NCBI RefSeq assembly: GCF_030247195.1
Contig: NC_080670.1
Location: forward strand, 97,748,666-97,812,665
Reading direction: 5' to 3'
Source of the DNA: Topomyia yanbarensis
Taxonomy: Eukaryota; Arthropoda; Insecta; Diptera; Culicidae
Length of the DNA: 64,000 nucleotides
The translations under genes were made by a program, and so were the position numbers. Each line of letters starts with the position of its first letter. Position 1 is the first letter of the stretch. Under the pieces are notes generated by a model that did no database searches, was not told where the DNA came from, and worked only from the letters and a program-made list of their open reading frames with translations. This document shows, in pieces, positions 1 to 11,719 of the stretch.

Positions 1-2335
1 ATATTTGCGTTTTCCAAATGGATATTCAAAGTTCCACGATTTTGAGAATAGATAAATTTTAGATGCAAGTGGTCGGAAAACTTGAAAGTAAGGTGTTTAA
101 CTTACTTGGTTGCATTTCGATTAAGGGATCACCTATATTCTGAGACACTAGTCTGACACGCCATTTCGAATATTTGGCATATGATTTCAATGTTGTAGCC
201 TCTATTCAAAAAGTTTTGGAATCGTAAAGTCATCAACAAGCTATTCTAAAGTTTAAAATTTTCATATAAAACTTATTTTAAAGAAGATGCAGGAAGTATC
301 AAGCACTCCAGATTAAATAAAGAAACGCGGATTCAAATAAAAAAGCTATTTAAACTATTTTTATGGTTTAGTCAAATGATTATATAAATAACTTTCTTTT
401 AATTAATTGTGCATATTGCGAAAACGAATTTTCAGAACTTAAAAACTGTTTGATATATACTGATTTCCACAATACCGTTATGAATTTTGAGGATCTTCAG
501 TCCGATTTCTCCAATTTATGCGGGTTTTTCATAAACAACTGAAACTTGTCCAGTTTGTGGGTATCTGATTTTGTGCGTTCTCCGAATTACCAAAGCATTG
601 TATTTTTTTTATTTAAACCCCCGCATAAAAATAGTTGAGTTTGAGATTGTTGTATCTTTTCATTCCACCTAAAACAGTTTGACATTTACAATGTACTGAC
701 AATTACTTTGAATGCGCATATGTGCTAATTTTTCCGTCGTATTCGATGGTTCGTTTAAAAAAAACATCGGATACTTGATTCATTTTGCAGAAAGTTAGAA
801 AAAGAAATAATGCGACCTGTTCAAATTGTTGAAAGATTAATATTTGTGAGTACGCTGCATAAAGCTATCAATATTTCAAAAAGGCCTAGAAATCTCTGAA
901 TATATACATATCCCTGCTGGTATTGTTATTTGCTGTTACAATTTAAATTTGTGTTTTAGATAGTGCTTGAAATAGCTAAAAACTTTAATGTAAAAATATT
1001 GAATAATTTCCTCCTTAAAACTAAATAAAATTTAGAAAAGAAAATGTATTTTTGAAAACATGAAATATTCCAAAATTTGACACTCAGGAGAATCCTCAAC
1101 AATTTCTCGAATTTTATGATTATCTTTTATAATATTCGCAGTTGATAGATTGAACTATTGTAAAAAAATGTATTTCTGCGAATTTATTAGATGTGAGATA
1201 ATTGTACTGGCTTGCTTAATCTTCCCCACATTAAAATGCCAATAACAAAACCCCGAAAGCAACTTTACTTGAAATCTCAAAATGCAAGCCTCAAAACTTT
1301 GGTATTTGTTTTTTTGAATCTATTCGGAATCATAAGTAACATTTGTCGTATTCTCCGTAAAATAATGTAGGTAAATTATCCGCTAAATGTTACCATATCG
1401 CAAAGATATTATTTTTAAAATCGTGTGAATCATGTTAACGTACAAGAGAAGCACCGAAGCGCACTATTTAGAATCTAAAAATAGCCCCACTTTCCTAATC
1501 TGAAAAGACATTATAAAGCTATTTAGTCTATCGTAATATAGGCAGCTGTAGTAGTGAGCAAAACTATATGAAAACAAATCGTATTATACAAGGAAAACAA
1601 ACAGTCCTTTGGCTTTGGCAAAGTTCAATGTGTGCGTTTTGGAAACATCTTCTGCATCTATAATCGTTTTGCCCTTGACGAATGCGTAGAATATTATGCT
1701 AACATAAACATCGGTCGAAAGCAACGTCGTTGGTTCATGCAGGAAACATCCCCATAAAACTCAGAATACCCAGGTTCAAATCGCTATATCCTAAATAACA
1801 ATCAGTGTGTCATATATTCATAATAACAATCTGCCAGCATGTATGCAATCATTTGACAAAACTATAAAAAGCTTTTGCTACATGAAGCTTTTTGCTTCCA
1901 AACGAAAAACGCCTTAATGTATGCTATATTTTTCTATTCTATTCTATTTTTAGACCTGCACGCTAAATTCGTTGATACTACACAATAGGTAATAAAAGCT
2001 ATATTGGCCGTGGGGGAACCTAACAAAATTTGTTATAATTCTGATAGAAGCCTATCACAGGTTGTCATATTTTTGATATATACTAGAAGAATTTCTGTTA
2101 TGTTTTCTGTTATTTTACCAACTAACGAGACTAAAGTTATAACACAACTTGTTATCGTAACAAAGTAACTCAGTCTGTAATAATTTTGTTATTTCTTTCT
2201 GATCGGGTATGAGGGCGGTTTTCATTTTGATAAAAAAAACAGAGTTTGAGATCACGTCAAATCCACCTAAACGCACGGTAACTGGTGACTTGACGGTACG
2301 TGATATTTGTTAAATGTATTACCAAAAGAACTAGA
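1..2335. other. AT-rich intergenic DNA, no gene recognised
   Basis: No open frame with recognisable protein content was seen on either strand. A stretch at about 2000-2200 has short opposed AACAAA/TTTGTTA blocks (near 2023-2040 and 2186-2200), which could be the ends of a small MITE, but I could not fix its termini. The rest is unremarkable AT-rich sequence. Confidence 0.6.
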
Positions 2336-3495
2336 AGGTCTATCTTCTGACGTCGCAAAAAGCAGAAGCAAAAAAATCGCTACGCTATAGCAGGCTATAG
2401 GCACCAGTGAATCAAGCTAGCTATTGTTCTATATCAGTGCACATACAAATTGTATCGTTGCCCCCGGCTGCGGCGTGAAATGAGTTTGCCAAATGAAGCA
2501 AAATTGCCTGTGCTACGGGATAACACGAACAGTTAAGGAAGTGGAACAATTAGTTAAAGTGAAAATGGAGCTTAATCTCGCTGAAGTTACCTACATTCAG
2601 CTACATCACGTAAAAACTGTGTTTTGATCACGTTTAGAAGCTTAGCACAGGCCGAAAACTTCATTGCAAAGAACAACATGCAAAACGAGGTCGAATTTAA
2701 TAACACCAGAATCAAGATCCCCGTGCATATGGAAAACGACATGGTGGACGTGCGTATCCATGATTTGGCCCCGCGCACGAAGGAGGATTTCATCAAACAA
2801 ATCATGTCGCAATATGGAGAAGTAGAATCTATTACGAATAACACCTGGAGAAATTTTTTTACCGGCATTCCCAACGGCGTTCATATTGTGAGAATGCGAG
2901 TTACTAAACCAATACCTTCTTACATGACTATCGAATTACATATCCCGGGCAGACCCCAACATGCCAATTCTGTAACTATACAGCCTACTACGGAAAAACA
3001 TGCGCCGAAGCAACTAGTCAAAACTCATCTACTACAGCCAACTCTAACAAGCAGCCACCGATACCTTCAGATAAACCTAAAACAACGATCCAATTACCCA
3101 ATAATGCAGGTACAACGACCACGACAACCGATCCAAAACAAACAACTAGCATCGCCAATAAAGAAGCAAATCCCGTTGAAGACGGATATACAATAGCGAC
3201 CCATAAGAACAAGAAACAAATAAGAACCTCTGATCGTGAACAGGAAGAAAGCAGTACCGATGACGACATGGACGGGAACGATAACGCGAGAGAAGGCAGA
3301 CTGAATGACCACCAAGCGGCCTCACCACCAACGAAAAAGATCTCAACACGCAGCAGCAAACTGCGTCAACAAGATCTGGCAGACCGACATTCTTAGAATT
3401 TTTTTATTTTTACTTATTGTAAAAAAAATTAAAAGACCCACGGCTCAGTTGTGCTAACGCATTGAGCCGTTTCAAATAAAACTTTAGATTGAAAA
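2336..3495 (+). mobile_element. ORF1-only non-LTR retrotransposon (half-LINE), copy 1
   Basis: The unit has a short leader, one decayed gag-like ORF1 and a 3' UTR. The 3' UTR carries an ACGGCTCA...TGAGCCGT stem (about 3440-3470), then AATAAA and a run of eight A. It is bounded by the same 12 bp, AAAAGAACTAGA, at 2324-2335 and 3496-3507. The right copy overlaps the poly(A), so the informative part is GAACTAGA. This is what target-primed reverse transcription leaves around a complete insertion. No endonuclease or reverse transcriptase lies between ORF1 and the 3' UTR, so it depended on enzymes supplied in trans. A second copy at 61052-62171 has the same ORF1-to-3'UTR junction, which argues for a family and not a one-off deletion. 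Confidence 0.75.
2479..3396 (+). pseudogene. Gag-like ORF1 protein of a jockey/LOA-type LINE, frameshifted
   Basis: This encodes a nucleic-acid-binding ORF1 protein that packages LINE RNA. The ATG at 2479 precedes a leader frame that breaks near 2515. The middle reads through motifs typical of the family: VDVRIHDLAPRT, a YG-x-VESI turn, TWRNFFTGIPNGV, VRMRVTKPIPSYMTIE. After about 2975 the frame shifts and continues as CQFCNYTAYYGKTC, a CCHC knuckle with Tyr in place of His. A Thr/Asn/Gln-rich linker and an acidic, charged tail ending in RSSKLRQQDLADRHS and a stop at about 3396 follow. I count at least three one-base lesions (near 2515, 2612 and 2970), the second being a lost A in a run. It is homologous to the ORF at 61145-62171. 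The family assignment is motif recall and is fairly secure for a non-LTR ORF1; the clade is less certain. Confidence 0.75.
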
Positions 3496-3507
3496 AAAAG
3501 AACTAGA

Positions 3508-4364
3508 TATTATAAATATGAACAAGCTCAATAATTTCAGCATCTCTTTATTCCGACACCGCCTTGTGTCTTCAATATATTTCCATGATGTGAACAATGA
3601 AAGTGATAAAACGTGAATGGTTGTCCTACAGATCTCGTGCGAACAACTAGCGATTGCATGTGGAGAACTATTTACTAGGCTGGGAAATATTTTTCCTAAC
3701 CAACAGTGTCGCGGTGGTGTTCATTTCTATCTCGTACACTTCCTTATCATCATAGTGGTTACTGCCATGTCCATGTTCGCGAATTTCTGACGGGTCACGA
3801 GTGTCGACTTCCTCAATGATGGTGCCGACCGTTGATTTTGAGATACTAGACGCAGTTTTCGCTGTCAATATTATCCGAACAGCAGTCAAAATTTGGCAAA
3901 TGTTTGTTTTTCAGGAAATGGTATTGGAGACTATGTATATGCAAAGATATAATGTGTAAAATAATACTATCGCATTCAGTTTTTACGTGCAGGGTCAGGT
4001 TGGAGGAAATATGTCTGTTCACCTAGATTTTCACCACAAAAACACCATTTAATATACTTCCTAGATGTGTCCTTTATAATGAATACCATTTTATTCCAAA
4101 TGTGACAGGAATCTTTTAATAGCCACGGTGCAAGTAAGTGGTATCAGATCTTGTAGCCGAGCATTGATTTTCTCATCGTCCATATATATGAGGATCAACC
4201 ACATGTTACAAGTTGTTATGCAAAATGACTGGTTTCGCCTGGGCTAATTTGTTAAATGGCATCAGCACTGAACGCCTGACATGGTTAAACTCGTTAAAGG
4301 CGATGTTCGTAAGCATAACCTCCATAATCACCTTCAGCAAATATTTCACATCATGAATGTTGCG
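3508..4364. other. Intergenic DNA with one possible exon-like open frame
   Basis: On the minus strand an open frame runs from about 3913 to 3668 (ending KNISQPSK, stop). It is acidic and of ordinary amino-acid composition (GTIIEEVDTRDPSEIREHG), unlike the low-complexity frames around it. I do not recognise it and see no clear splice acceptor, so it may be chance or a gene relic. A second minus-strand frame, about 4406-4206, runs into the palindrome described at 4365-4460. Confidence 0.35.
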
Positions 4365-4460
4365 CCGGCCAAATACGGAGGCTATTGACTTCAGGTCTTT
4401 TCGCATAAGATCGATCTTATGCGAAAAGACCGGAAGTCAATAGCCTCCGTATTTGGCTGG
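4365..4460. repeat. 96-bp near-perfect palindrome
   Basis: The two 48-base arms meet with no spacer at a GATCGATC centre (4409-4416). I see only two mismatched pairs. Homology ends abruptly at both sides. It looks like an inverted duplication of a short stretch and not a member of the dispersed hairpin families elsewhere in the window. Confidence 0.85.
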
Positions 4461-4734
4461 AGCACTACTTCTTGCTTCTGCGACTCAATCATTCGACAGA
4501 TCCCCACAGCAAGAATTAAAGTAACAGTTTCTTTTGTTCTTCCGACGAGTCACACAATATGAAGGGAATTGTTTTATCACACTCAGCATACTGAGTAGAT
4601 ATCCTGACCGCTGTCTTCGGTGGTTCGAAATAGCAATCTTCCTCACAATTCTCGCATTAATTTGTTGAAACCAAACAAGATATAATTTTTTTAAGAGTCA
4701 CCGAAAAACATGTTGTTTCTTAAATTTATTTTTG

Positions 4735-4990
4735 AAAATTTTCGGGGGGGGGCTTTAGCCCCCTAGCCCCCCCTCTGGCTACGTGCCTGTTAGCGGACCT
4801 TCCCTGGTGCGGCGGTTTAGAGGGTGTAGCACTGGTCTCAAAAGCCAGTCGTCAAATATTCGAGTCTCTATCGGGAAGGAATCTCAGTGGGATCGTAGCA
4901 CTAGCCACGTAATATTCTGTGAACTGAGAATCTGCTGTGAAGCCTGTTGAAGCAGAAGGCTAAAATTCCTTTAATTCGTAAAATATGATA
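4735..4990 (+). mobile_element. tRNA-derived SINE
   Basis: It resembles the culicine SINEs that share the phrase GTGTAGCAC...GCCAGTCGTC...TTCGAG. An A-box-like stretch lies at about 4815-4835, and a B-box-like ATTCGAGTCTC at about 4857-4869, consistent with an internal RNA polymerase III promoter. The tail motif TCTGCTGTGAAGCCTGTTGAAGCAGAAGG lies near 4930-4960 (quoted as separate phrases: TCTGCTGTGAAGC, CTGTTGAAGCAGAAGG). A G/C-run block at 4745-4785 precedes it. Exact ends and target duplication were not resolved. Confidence 0.6.
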
Positions 4991-5903
4991 GACAAAACAA
5001 AACTTTTCCAACGATATTTTCACATTTTAAAAAGAGCACTTGTACAATGAAATATTCAAAACCATTCAAATGCCGCAGGATGGATGGATGCAAGCTCGAG
5101 AAGACAGTACCAAACACAAACAATAACCAGCAAGTATAGAAGATTATTTCAGCTGAAAGTATGATTGTGCGAAAAATAAAAAGTTACAATTTTCACTCAG
5201 TGCTTCATACCTACATACCTTCATATCTACATTTTCCATCCGACTTTTGTGACCATTGGATTAAAATTTATGCAAAAATATTATTTATCTCATTTGATTC
5301 TAAAAGAATTTTCATCTGTCCTTGATTTATTATTAAAAATTTACTAGAAATGTGCATTTTTTTTTAAAAAAAGGTCGAACATTAGACTTTTTTTTACTTT
5401 GGTCGATTGTAATCATAATAAATGTACATTGATTGCCTCATTGATTTCTCTTTGAAACGAAATTCCGGACAAACCGTTACTCGCTAAACGCAGTTCATAG
5501 CAGTTAATGTAAGAGAAAACGTTTTTTTTTGTTTACAATAAAGAGAATTTTGACAGTTGGCTTTTAAGCCGTAATCATATGTTTGTCGAGATTTGATCTA
5601 CGCATATTATACATGTTCGGAAAGGCACATCAATACCTTTCGAACTGTTTCGATCGGATCCAAATAAATAAAATAGTGCCCAAAAACACCTTTTTCAAAG
5701 AAATCTTGAAAAAAAGGACTTGGTTTTCGTATTCAGCGATCCAAAATTAACTGAGGAAACACCTTTCTTCTTAGCTTATCGCGATTACCTTAAAATTGTA
5801 AAAATTTGTTACATTAGATTCTGAAAATATGAAAAAATATTTTTCTGTAATAAAAAATAGAGCAAAAACGAAAAAGCGGAAGAAAAAGAAAAACGTTTTT
5901 GCC
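4991..5903. other. AT-rich intergenic DNA, nothing recognised
   Basis: There are A/T homopolymer runs and no supported gene. The last 25 bases before 5904 are purine-rich and end at the poly(T) into which the culicine repeat array appears to be inserted. Confidence 0.6.
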
Positions 5904-7144
5904 TTTCTCATATAAAGAAAGGCTATGCAATCACTGTAAAAATAGACTTTTTAACCGAGGCCCGGAGGGCCGAGTGTCATACACCATTCGATTCAGTTCG
6001 TCGAGTTCGGCAAATGTCTGTGTGTGTATGTATGTGTGTGTCATTTAAACACACACAATTTTATCAGAGATGGCTGAACCGATTTTCGCAAACTTAGTAT
6101 CATATGAAAGGTATAACACTCCCATAAGCTAATTTTTAGTTGATATGACTTCCGGTTTAGGAGTTAAGGGTTGAAGAGTGCGGTCACACAGCAAATTCCC
6201 ATATAAACTGGTGATGTTAAAATGATGTAAAACATATTAAAATTGATGTAACATTACTCTAGTTTGCGGGTCTGGATCCCTAATGATCAATTAAAGCAGC
6301 TTTAACCACATTGGCCACCTATGACGGTTCATGACGCCCCCGGGGAACCCGCCAAGTTCCTAAGCTAATATCACACCCATTCCCCAACGAATTCTCCACC
6401 GATTTTTACAAACTTGATTTAAAATGAAAGATACAGTAATACCATTGACTGCTGCTGAATTTCATTCAGTTCTGACTCTTGCTTCCGGAGTTACTGGGGT
6501 GTTAGTAAGGATACACTGGAATTTCCCATATAAATCGGTACAATCGTAATACCTCAGGCTAAAAACTATTGAAATGGTCACTAAATTACTTCTAATCGCA
6601 GATCTAGATCACTGATTGCCAATCAAACATTCTTTGAATATATTGTCCACTATCGACGATTCCGGAAGTCCGGAATTCCAGGCATATTCCACAATTAAAC
6701 TTAACCGATTTTCTCAAACCAAGTCTCAAATGGAAGGCAAAATATACAGTTGAGCATTGTGTCGCCGCCCCTCCCGCCCGCCTTGCCCTTATACCTCTCT
6801 CCTTCATCACTCCCCTCCCCTTGGACCACCCTCACGCCCGCATTTCCTTCATCCACCCCGTATACCGAAATAAGATGAAGGTTTTCTGACGCATCCTCCA
6901 CTCCCACTCTACTAACCTCCCATTCCCTCCACTTTCAAACCCATTCCACCAACATTTCAAAATATAATCACATGAAGATAACATTGAACTCATGCTGATT
7001 AAGCTAATTAAATATTATTCTTTTGCCTTTGTCATATAGAAAGGTTATGCAATTGCTCCAAAAATTGACTTTCTAACCGAGGCCCGGAGGGCCGGGGCTC
7101 ATATACATTCGACTCAGTTCGCGGAGATCGCAAAATATCTGTGT
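5904..7144 (+). repeat. Culicine head-to-tail repeat array, left part
   Basis: A first unit starts at TTTTTGCCTTTCTCATATAA (about 5900). It runs through the core GAGGCCCGGAGGGCCGAGT (about 5958-5977), a TG/TGTA microsatellite (6018-6050), ACCGATTTT and AAATGAAAGG phrases, and a C-rich stretch (6765-6850). A second head starts at about 7022 and is cut at its own microsatellite (7145) by the retrotransposon insertions; its other half resumes at about 15320. There is no coding capacity. The protein-like frames here are translations of the repeat. Confidence 0.8.
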
Positions 7145-7590
7145 GTATGTATGTATGTATGTATGTATGTATGTATGTATGTATGTATGTATGTATGTTT
7201 TTGTGTATGTATGTATGTATGTATGTATGTATGTATGTATGTATGTATGTATGTATGTATGTATGTATGTATGTATGTATGTATGTATGTATGTATGTAT
7301 GTATGTATGTATGTATGTATGTATGTATGTATGTATGTATGTATGTATGTATGTATGTATGTATGTATGTATGTATGTATGTATGTATGTATGTATGTAT
7401 GTATGTATGTATGTATGTATGTATGTATGTATGTATGTATGTATGTATGTATGTATGTATGTATGTATGTATGTATGTATGTATGTACGTATGTACGTAT
7501 GTATGAATGTATGTATGTATGTATGTATGTATGTATGTATGTATGTATGTATGTATGTATGTATGTATGTATGTATGTATGTATGTATGT
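7145..7590 (+). repeat. (TGTA)n microsatellite, about 445 bp
   Basis: Around 110 TGTA units run with one interruption (TTTTTGTG near 7198-7205) and a few point changes near 7487-7506. It lies directly against the poly(A) end of the minus-strand Waldo-like element. It is the target repeat, probably expanded after or during insertion. Confidence 0.95.
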
Positions 7591-7600
7591 TTTTTTTTTT

Positions 7601-8813
7601 GAGAGCAGTAAAAAATTTTTCAGAAAAACCCTGAGTGAGGAAAAATGTACAAAAACCCCATTGTCAGGGAACGGGTTTGGGCTGCCATCACCCGACCCGC
7701 TAAAAACTACTGCTTCCTCCCCGGCACTACCTTACGGCATTACTTCGGGGAGGGGTTTTTATGTGCATAGCACACACTCTAATTCAACTACTTACTAGTT
7801 CGTTTCTTCCGTAGGGTGACAGCCCCACTTCTCTACGCACCACCAATTCTCTACCATCCACACAGACTGGCAAGCTCTGCATGGCAGTCGGAAAGCTGGC
7901 TGTGAGTCGAGGCTTAGTACTCCTCCCCTACGAGTACAGTCTGAGCGGCAAACTTCTGACTGTCTAATTCACCGAGCCCTGCGGCTCGCTTGTGCCGGTT
8001 AGCACCGCAACTCCCTTCTCGCACCATTCAACGCCGTTTACTCTTTGAGCACCAGACTTGTTCGCGAACTACTCGGTCTAGTCCCCGACGATGGACCTAG
8101 CCTACTCCGACGGAGAATTCCCCGGCGAGAGAAGTTCTCCCGAAACCGAGCCAACCAACCAGATGTCGAGGTCAGTTCGGCGATTCCGGTGGAGCAGAGC
8201 GTCCGGTTCGCTGATGCCCCGACGACCTGCGACTGGTGGTATTTCGTCGCGGTCTACTCAGTCTAGTCCCCGGCGGTGGATCTAGCTTACGCCGACGGAG
8301 AGTTCCCCGGCGAAGGAGGCTCCCCCGGTACCGATTCTTCTTTTGTTTTAGCACCACAATTTCATGAGCTCTTGGGCTTCCTCTCGTTCCGTTTCGCCCG
8401 ATCTATTCGATCTAGTTCCCTGCGGTGGATCTAGCCTACTCAACGGGCCATACAGTAGGTGCTGAGGTCTATCCGGCGATTCCGGTTGGAGCGTAACTTC
8501 CGGTTCACCGGCGCCCCAACGACCCACTGCTAGCTCTGCGACGTGGTCTACTCGGTCCAATCCTCGGCGGTGGATATAGCCTACTCACGAGCTACCCGGA
8601 AGGATGTCGAGGTCGGTTCAGCGATTCCGGTGAAGCTTGACGTCCGGTTCCCAGGCGCCCCGACGACCCAACTCGGTGCTACATCACGCACTACTCAACA
8701 GGTCCCCGGCGGTGGACCTAGTCTATACAGTTGGAGAGTTCCTCGGCGGCGGAATTTCTCTCGAAACCCGATTTGCGGTTTCTTGTTGGTCTCTACGCCA
8801 CTTCCTCTGCAAC
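7601..8813 (-). repeat. 3' UTR of the Waldo-like element with five degenerate direct repeats
   Basis: On the plus strand the phrase CTACTCGGTCTAGTCCCCG-x-GGTGGATCTAGCCTACTC recurs with changes at about 8066, 8255, 8400, 8547 and 8690, a spacing of roughly 145-190 bp. It is usually followed by a GGAGAGTTCCCCGGCG-like block. The same blocks identify related tails at 39725-40378, 55186-55819 and 51265-51830. Confidence 0.75.
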
Positions 8814-11719
8814 TCAGAGAGTATGCTCGAGACCACTCTGTTGACAGCGTCCCAGGTCGTCACGGCACATCTCTTCGACGATATTGTCCACTGTCATACC
8901 AGGTATACCCCTACGAACTTCTTCGAATCTAGGGCATTCGAAGACCGCGTGTTCCGGTGTATCCTGCACGGTCGCACAACCCGGGCAAAAGGGTGACGAA
9001 GCATGTCCAAACCGATGCAAGTACTTCCGGAAGCATCCGTGCCCGGACAAAAACTGCGTCAAATGGAAGTTCACCTCTCCATGTTTCCTATGCACCCTGG
9101 CCGATACATTTGGGATGAGTCGGTGGGGCCACCTTCCTTTCTCCGCGTTGTCCCACTCCTGTTGCCATTTAGCCAACGAGTCCGCTCGAACCTGTCTCCT
9201 AGCGTTACGTGCATTTCTCCGCTGATAGCATTCCACGTTCTCCAACAGTGTAATGCAGATGGGGATCATCCCGGCGATAACGCATACTGCCTCCGACGAT
9301 ATTGTTCTGTAGGCACTCGCGACTCGTACGGCCATCAGTCGGAATGTCCTGTTTAGCTTTTCACGGTTCCGCTTGGTTTTCAGCGCAGCACTCCAGGCAG
9401 GAACCCCATATCGGAGTATCGATGACAAAACAGTAGATAGCAGACGTCTCGTGCTGCTTCTCGGACCGCCGACGTTTGGCATGATTCTCGCTATTGCGTT
9501 CGTTGCCTTCGCCGACTTTTCACAGACGTAATCAACGTGGTTGTTGAAGCTCAACCGGTCGTCGATTATAACTCCCAATTGCTTCAATGCACGTTTCGAT
9601 GCAATCACGTGCCCTCCGACGTCGATCTGCATCCGTTGGACCGATCTGCAGTTACTGACCAACAACACCTCCGTCTTGTGGTGAGCTATTTGCAGCTTGA
9701 CCCCGTTCATCCAGCTCTCGATCGCGTCTATTGTCTCCGTCACCGACACCTCCACTTCTTCAAGTGTCTCACCCATCACCGTTAGTGACACGTCGTCCGC
9801 GAAACCTACGATTTTCACTTTCCTAGGCAGCTGCAGCGTTAACACCCCATCGTACATCCCGTTCCAAAGGGTTGGACCGAGAATGGAGCCCTGAGGAACG
9901 CCCGCTGTGACACGGAATGACTTCTGTCCTTCGCTCGTCTCGTACAGTAGCACTCTGCTCTGAAAGTAGCTCTTCAGGATCTGGCACAGATAGTCGGGTA
10001 CCCTCATTCTATGCAGCGCTGCAGCGATGGCTTCCCAGCTGGCACTGTTGAACACGTTCTTCACATCTATCGTGACCACAGCGCAGTATCGATCTCCTCT
10101 TCGCTTCTGTTTAGATGACTTCTCGGCACTCTCGAGCACTATCCGAATTGCATCCACTGTCGATGCTCCTTTGCGGAAACCAAACTGCATCTTGGACAGT
10201 CCGCGCTCACCTTCCGTGAATTTCGTCAACCTGTTAAGAATGATCCTTTCCAGGAGTTTTCCGAGTGTATCCAGCAGACATATGACTTCGGCAGCAACAC
10301 CAGCTTCTGGACCTTCCACATTTCGGGGAAGTTGCCTTCATTTAGGCACTTCTGCATCACTATCCTGAACATGTCCGGATATGCCAGGATCGCAGCTTTC
10401 AGTACCACGTTTGGTATTCCATCCGGACCAGGGGCTTTCTTTGGTTTTAGGCGCTTCGATGCTTCTACTAGCTCGTCGTTAGTCACTTGCCGATCCATGT
10501 TTGTTCCTTCTTCCTCGCCGTGCGGTGACGGTGGCCATATAGTTGGATCGTGCTTCGGGAAAAGACCCTCGACGATTATCTTCAGCTTGCTCGGACACAT
10601 TTCGGCTGGCGTCGTCGGACCCTTCATTTTCGCCATCACGACTCGGTATGCGTCACCCCAGGGATTGGCGTCTACTTCTCGGCATAGCTCCTTGTGGCAC
10701 TCTGACTTGCTAAGTCTGATCTCCCGTTTTAGAGCGGCCCTAGCTTCCCGAAACGATGCCTTATGCTCTTCTCTATCTGGTTCCGACCTTGCTCTTTGGG
10801 CCCGCCTTCTGGCTCTGAGACAAGCAGCGCGTAACGTACTAAGCTTCTCGTTCCACCAGTAAGCTGGACGCCGTTTGTTGCGTGGTTCCAGTTTTCGCGG
10901 AATTGTGGCGTCACAAGCCGCCACAATCCTTCTTGTTAGGTCAGCCGCATCCACGTTCTCGGTCCCGCCGTTCGGCCGAAGTGCCTCAACAAAGAGGTCT
11001 TTGTTGAAGGCTTTCGTCTTCCACTTTCGTTCGCCGGTCACCCTTCTCTGGACTGCCGCGGGGTTCCGTTGGCCGATACGGTAGCGAATCTCCTGGTGGT
11101 CACTATGCGTATACGTTTCGCATACTCTCCAATCCATGTTCGCCGTCAATGAGAGACTACAGAATGTGACGTCTATGATGGACTCCCTCCCGTCTCTCCG
11201 AAATGTACTAACAGAGCCTTCATTGCACAATCGTACGTCTAACTTCGCTAGAGCTTCCTGCAGGATACACCCTCTTGTGTTGGTTACTCTACTGCCCCAT
11301 TCCACAGCCCAGGCGTTGAAGTCACCACCAATGACTACCGGCTTCCGATCGATCAACTGTTCGGTTAACTGCTCCAGCATTAGGCTGAACTGCTCTACTG
11401 TCCACCTTGGGGGAGCGTAACAGCTACATACGAAGATGCCGTTGATTTTGGCTATCACGAAACCCTCATAGGAACGTTCTACCACTTCTTGGATAGGGAA
11501 TCTTCCCATTACTTGTATCGCTGCGGTTCCTGATCTATCCGCCACCCAGTTACCGTTATTAGGGGGGACTTGATAAGGCTCTGCGATCAAAGCGACATCG
11601 CACATAGTTTCTGTCGTAGACTGCCACAACAGTTGCTGTGCGGTATCACAGTGATTCAGGTTTATCTGGGTCATCTCCATCACCGTTGGCCTGCAGTCGC
11701 CTTCTTGTACGCTGGGCAT
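8814..11719 (-). pseudogene. ORF2 polyprotein: AP-endonuclease, reverse transcriptase, CCHC (one deletion frameshift)
   Basis: This is the enzyme of the Waldo-like element; it nicks target DNA and reverse-transcribes the RNA there. In the first frame the endonuclease is complete: INLNH (residues 19-23), AEPY (46-49), GDFNAW (132-137), IDVTF (182-186) and SDH (206-208). A charged linker and KAPGPDGIPN follow. Near 10284-10287 about 37 bases are missing compared with the copy at 53145-53429, which keeps the PGKPP...SSYRPI stretch, and the frame changes. The second frame holds FGFRKGASTVDA, motif A IDVKNVFNS (84-92), motif B AGVPQGS (139-145), motif C FADD (173-176), KTEVLLVS, and a C-terminal knuckle CPGC-x8-H-x4-C, then stop at 8814. 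ORF2 overlaps the end of ORF1 by 40 bases in another frame, as is common in this clade. I see no RNase H domain. Confidence 0.88.

Noticed and set aside
7141..7798. Long open frames of repeated MYVC residues
   Set aside because: They are translations of the TGTA microsatellite in three frames.
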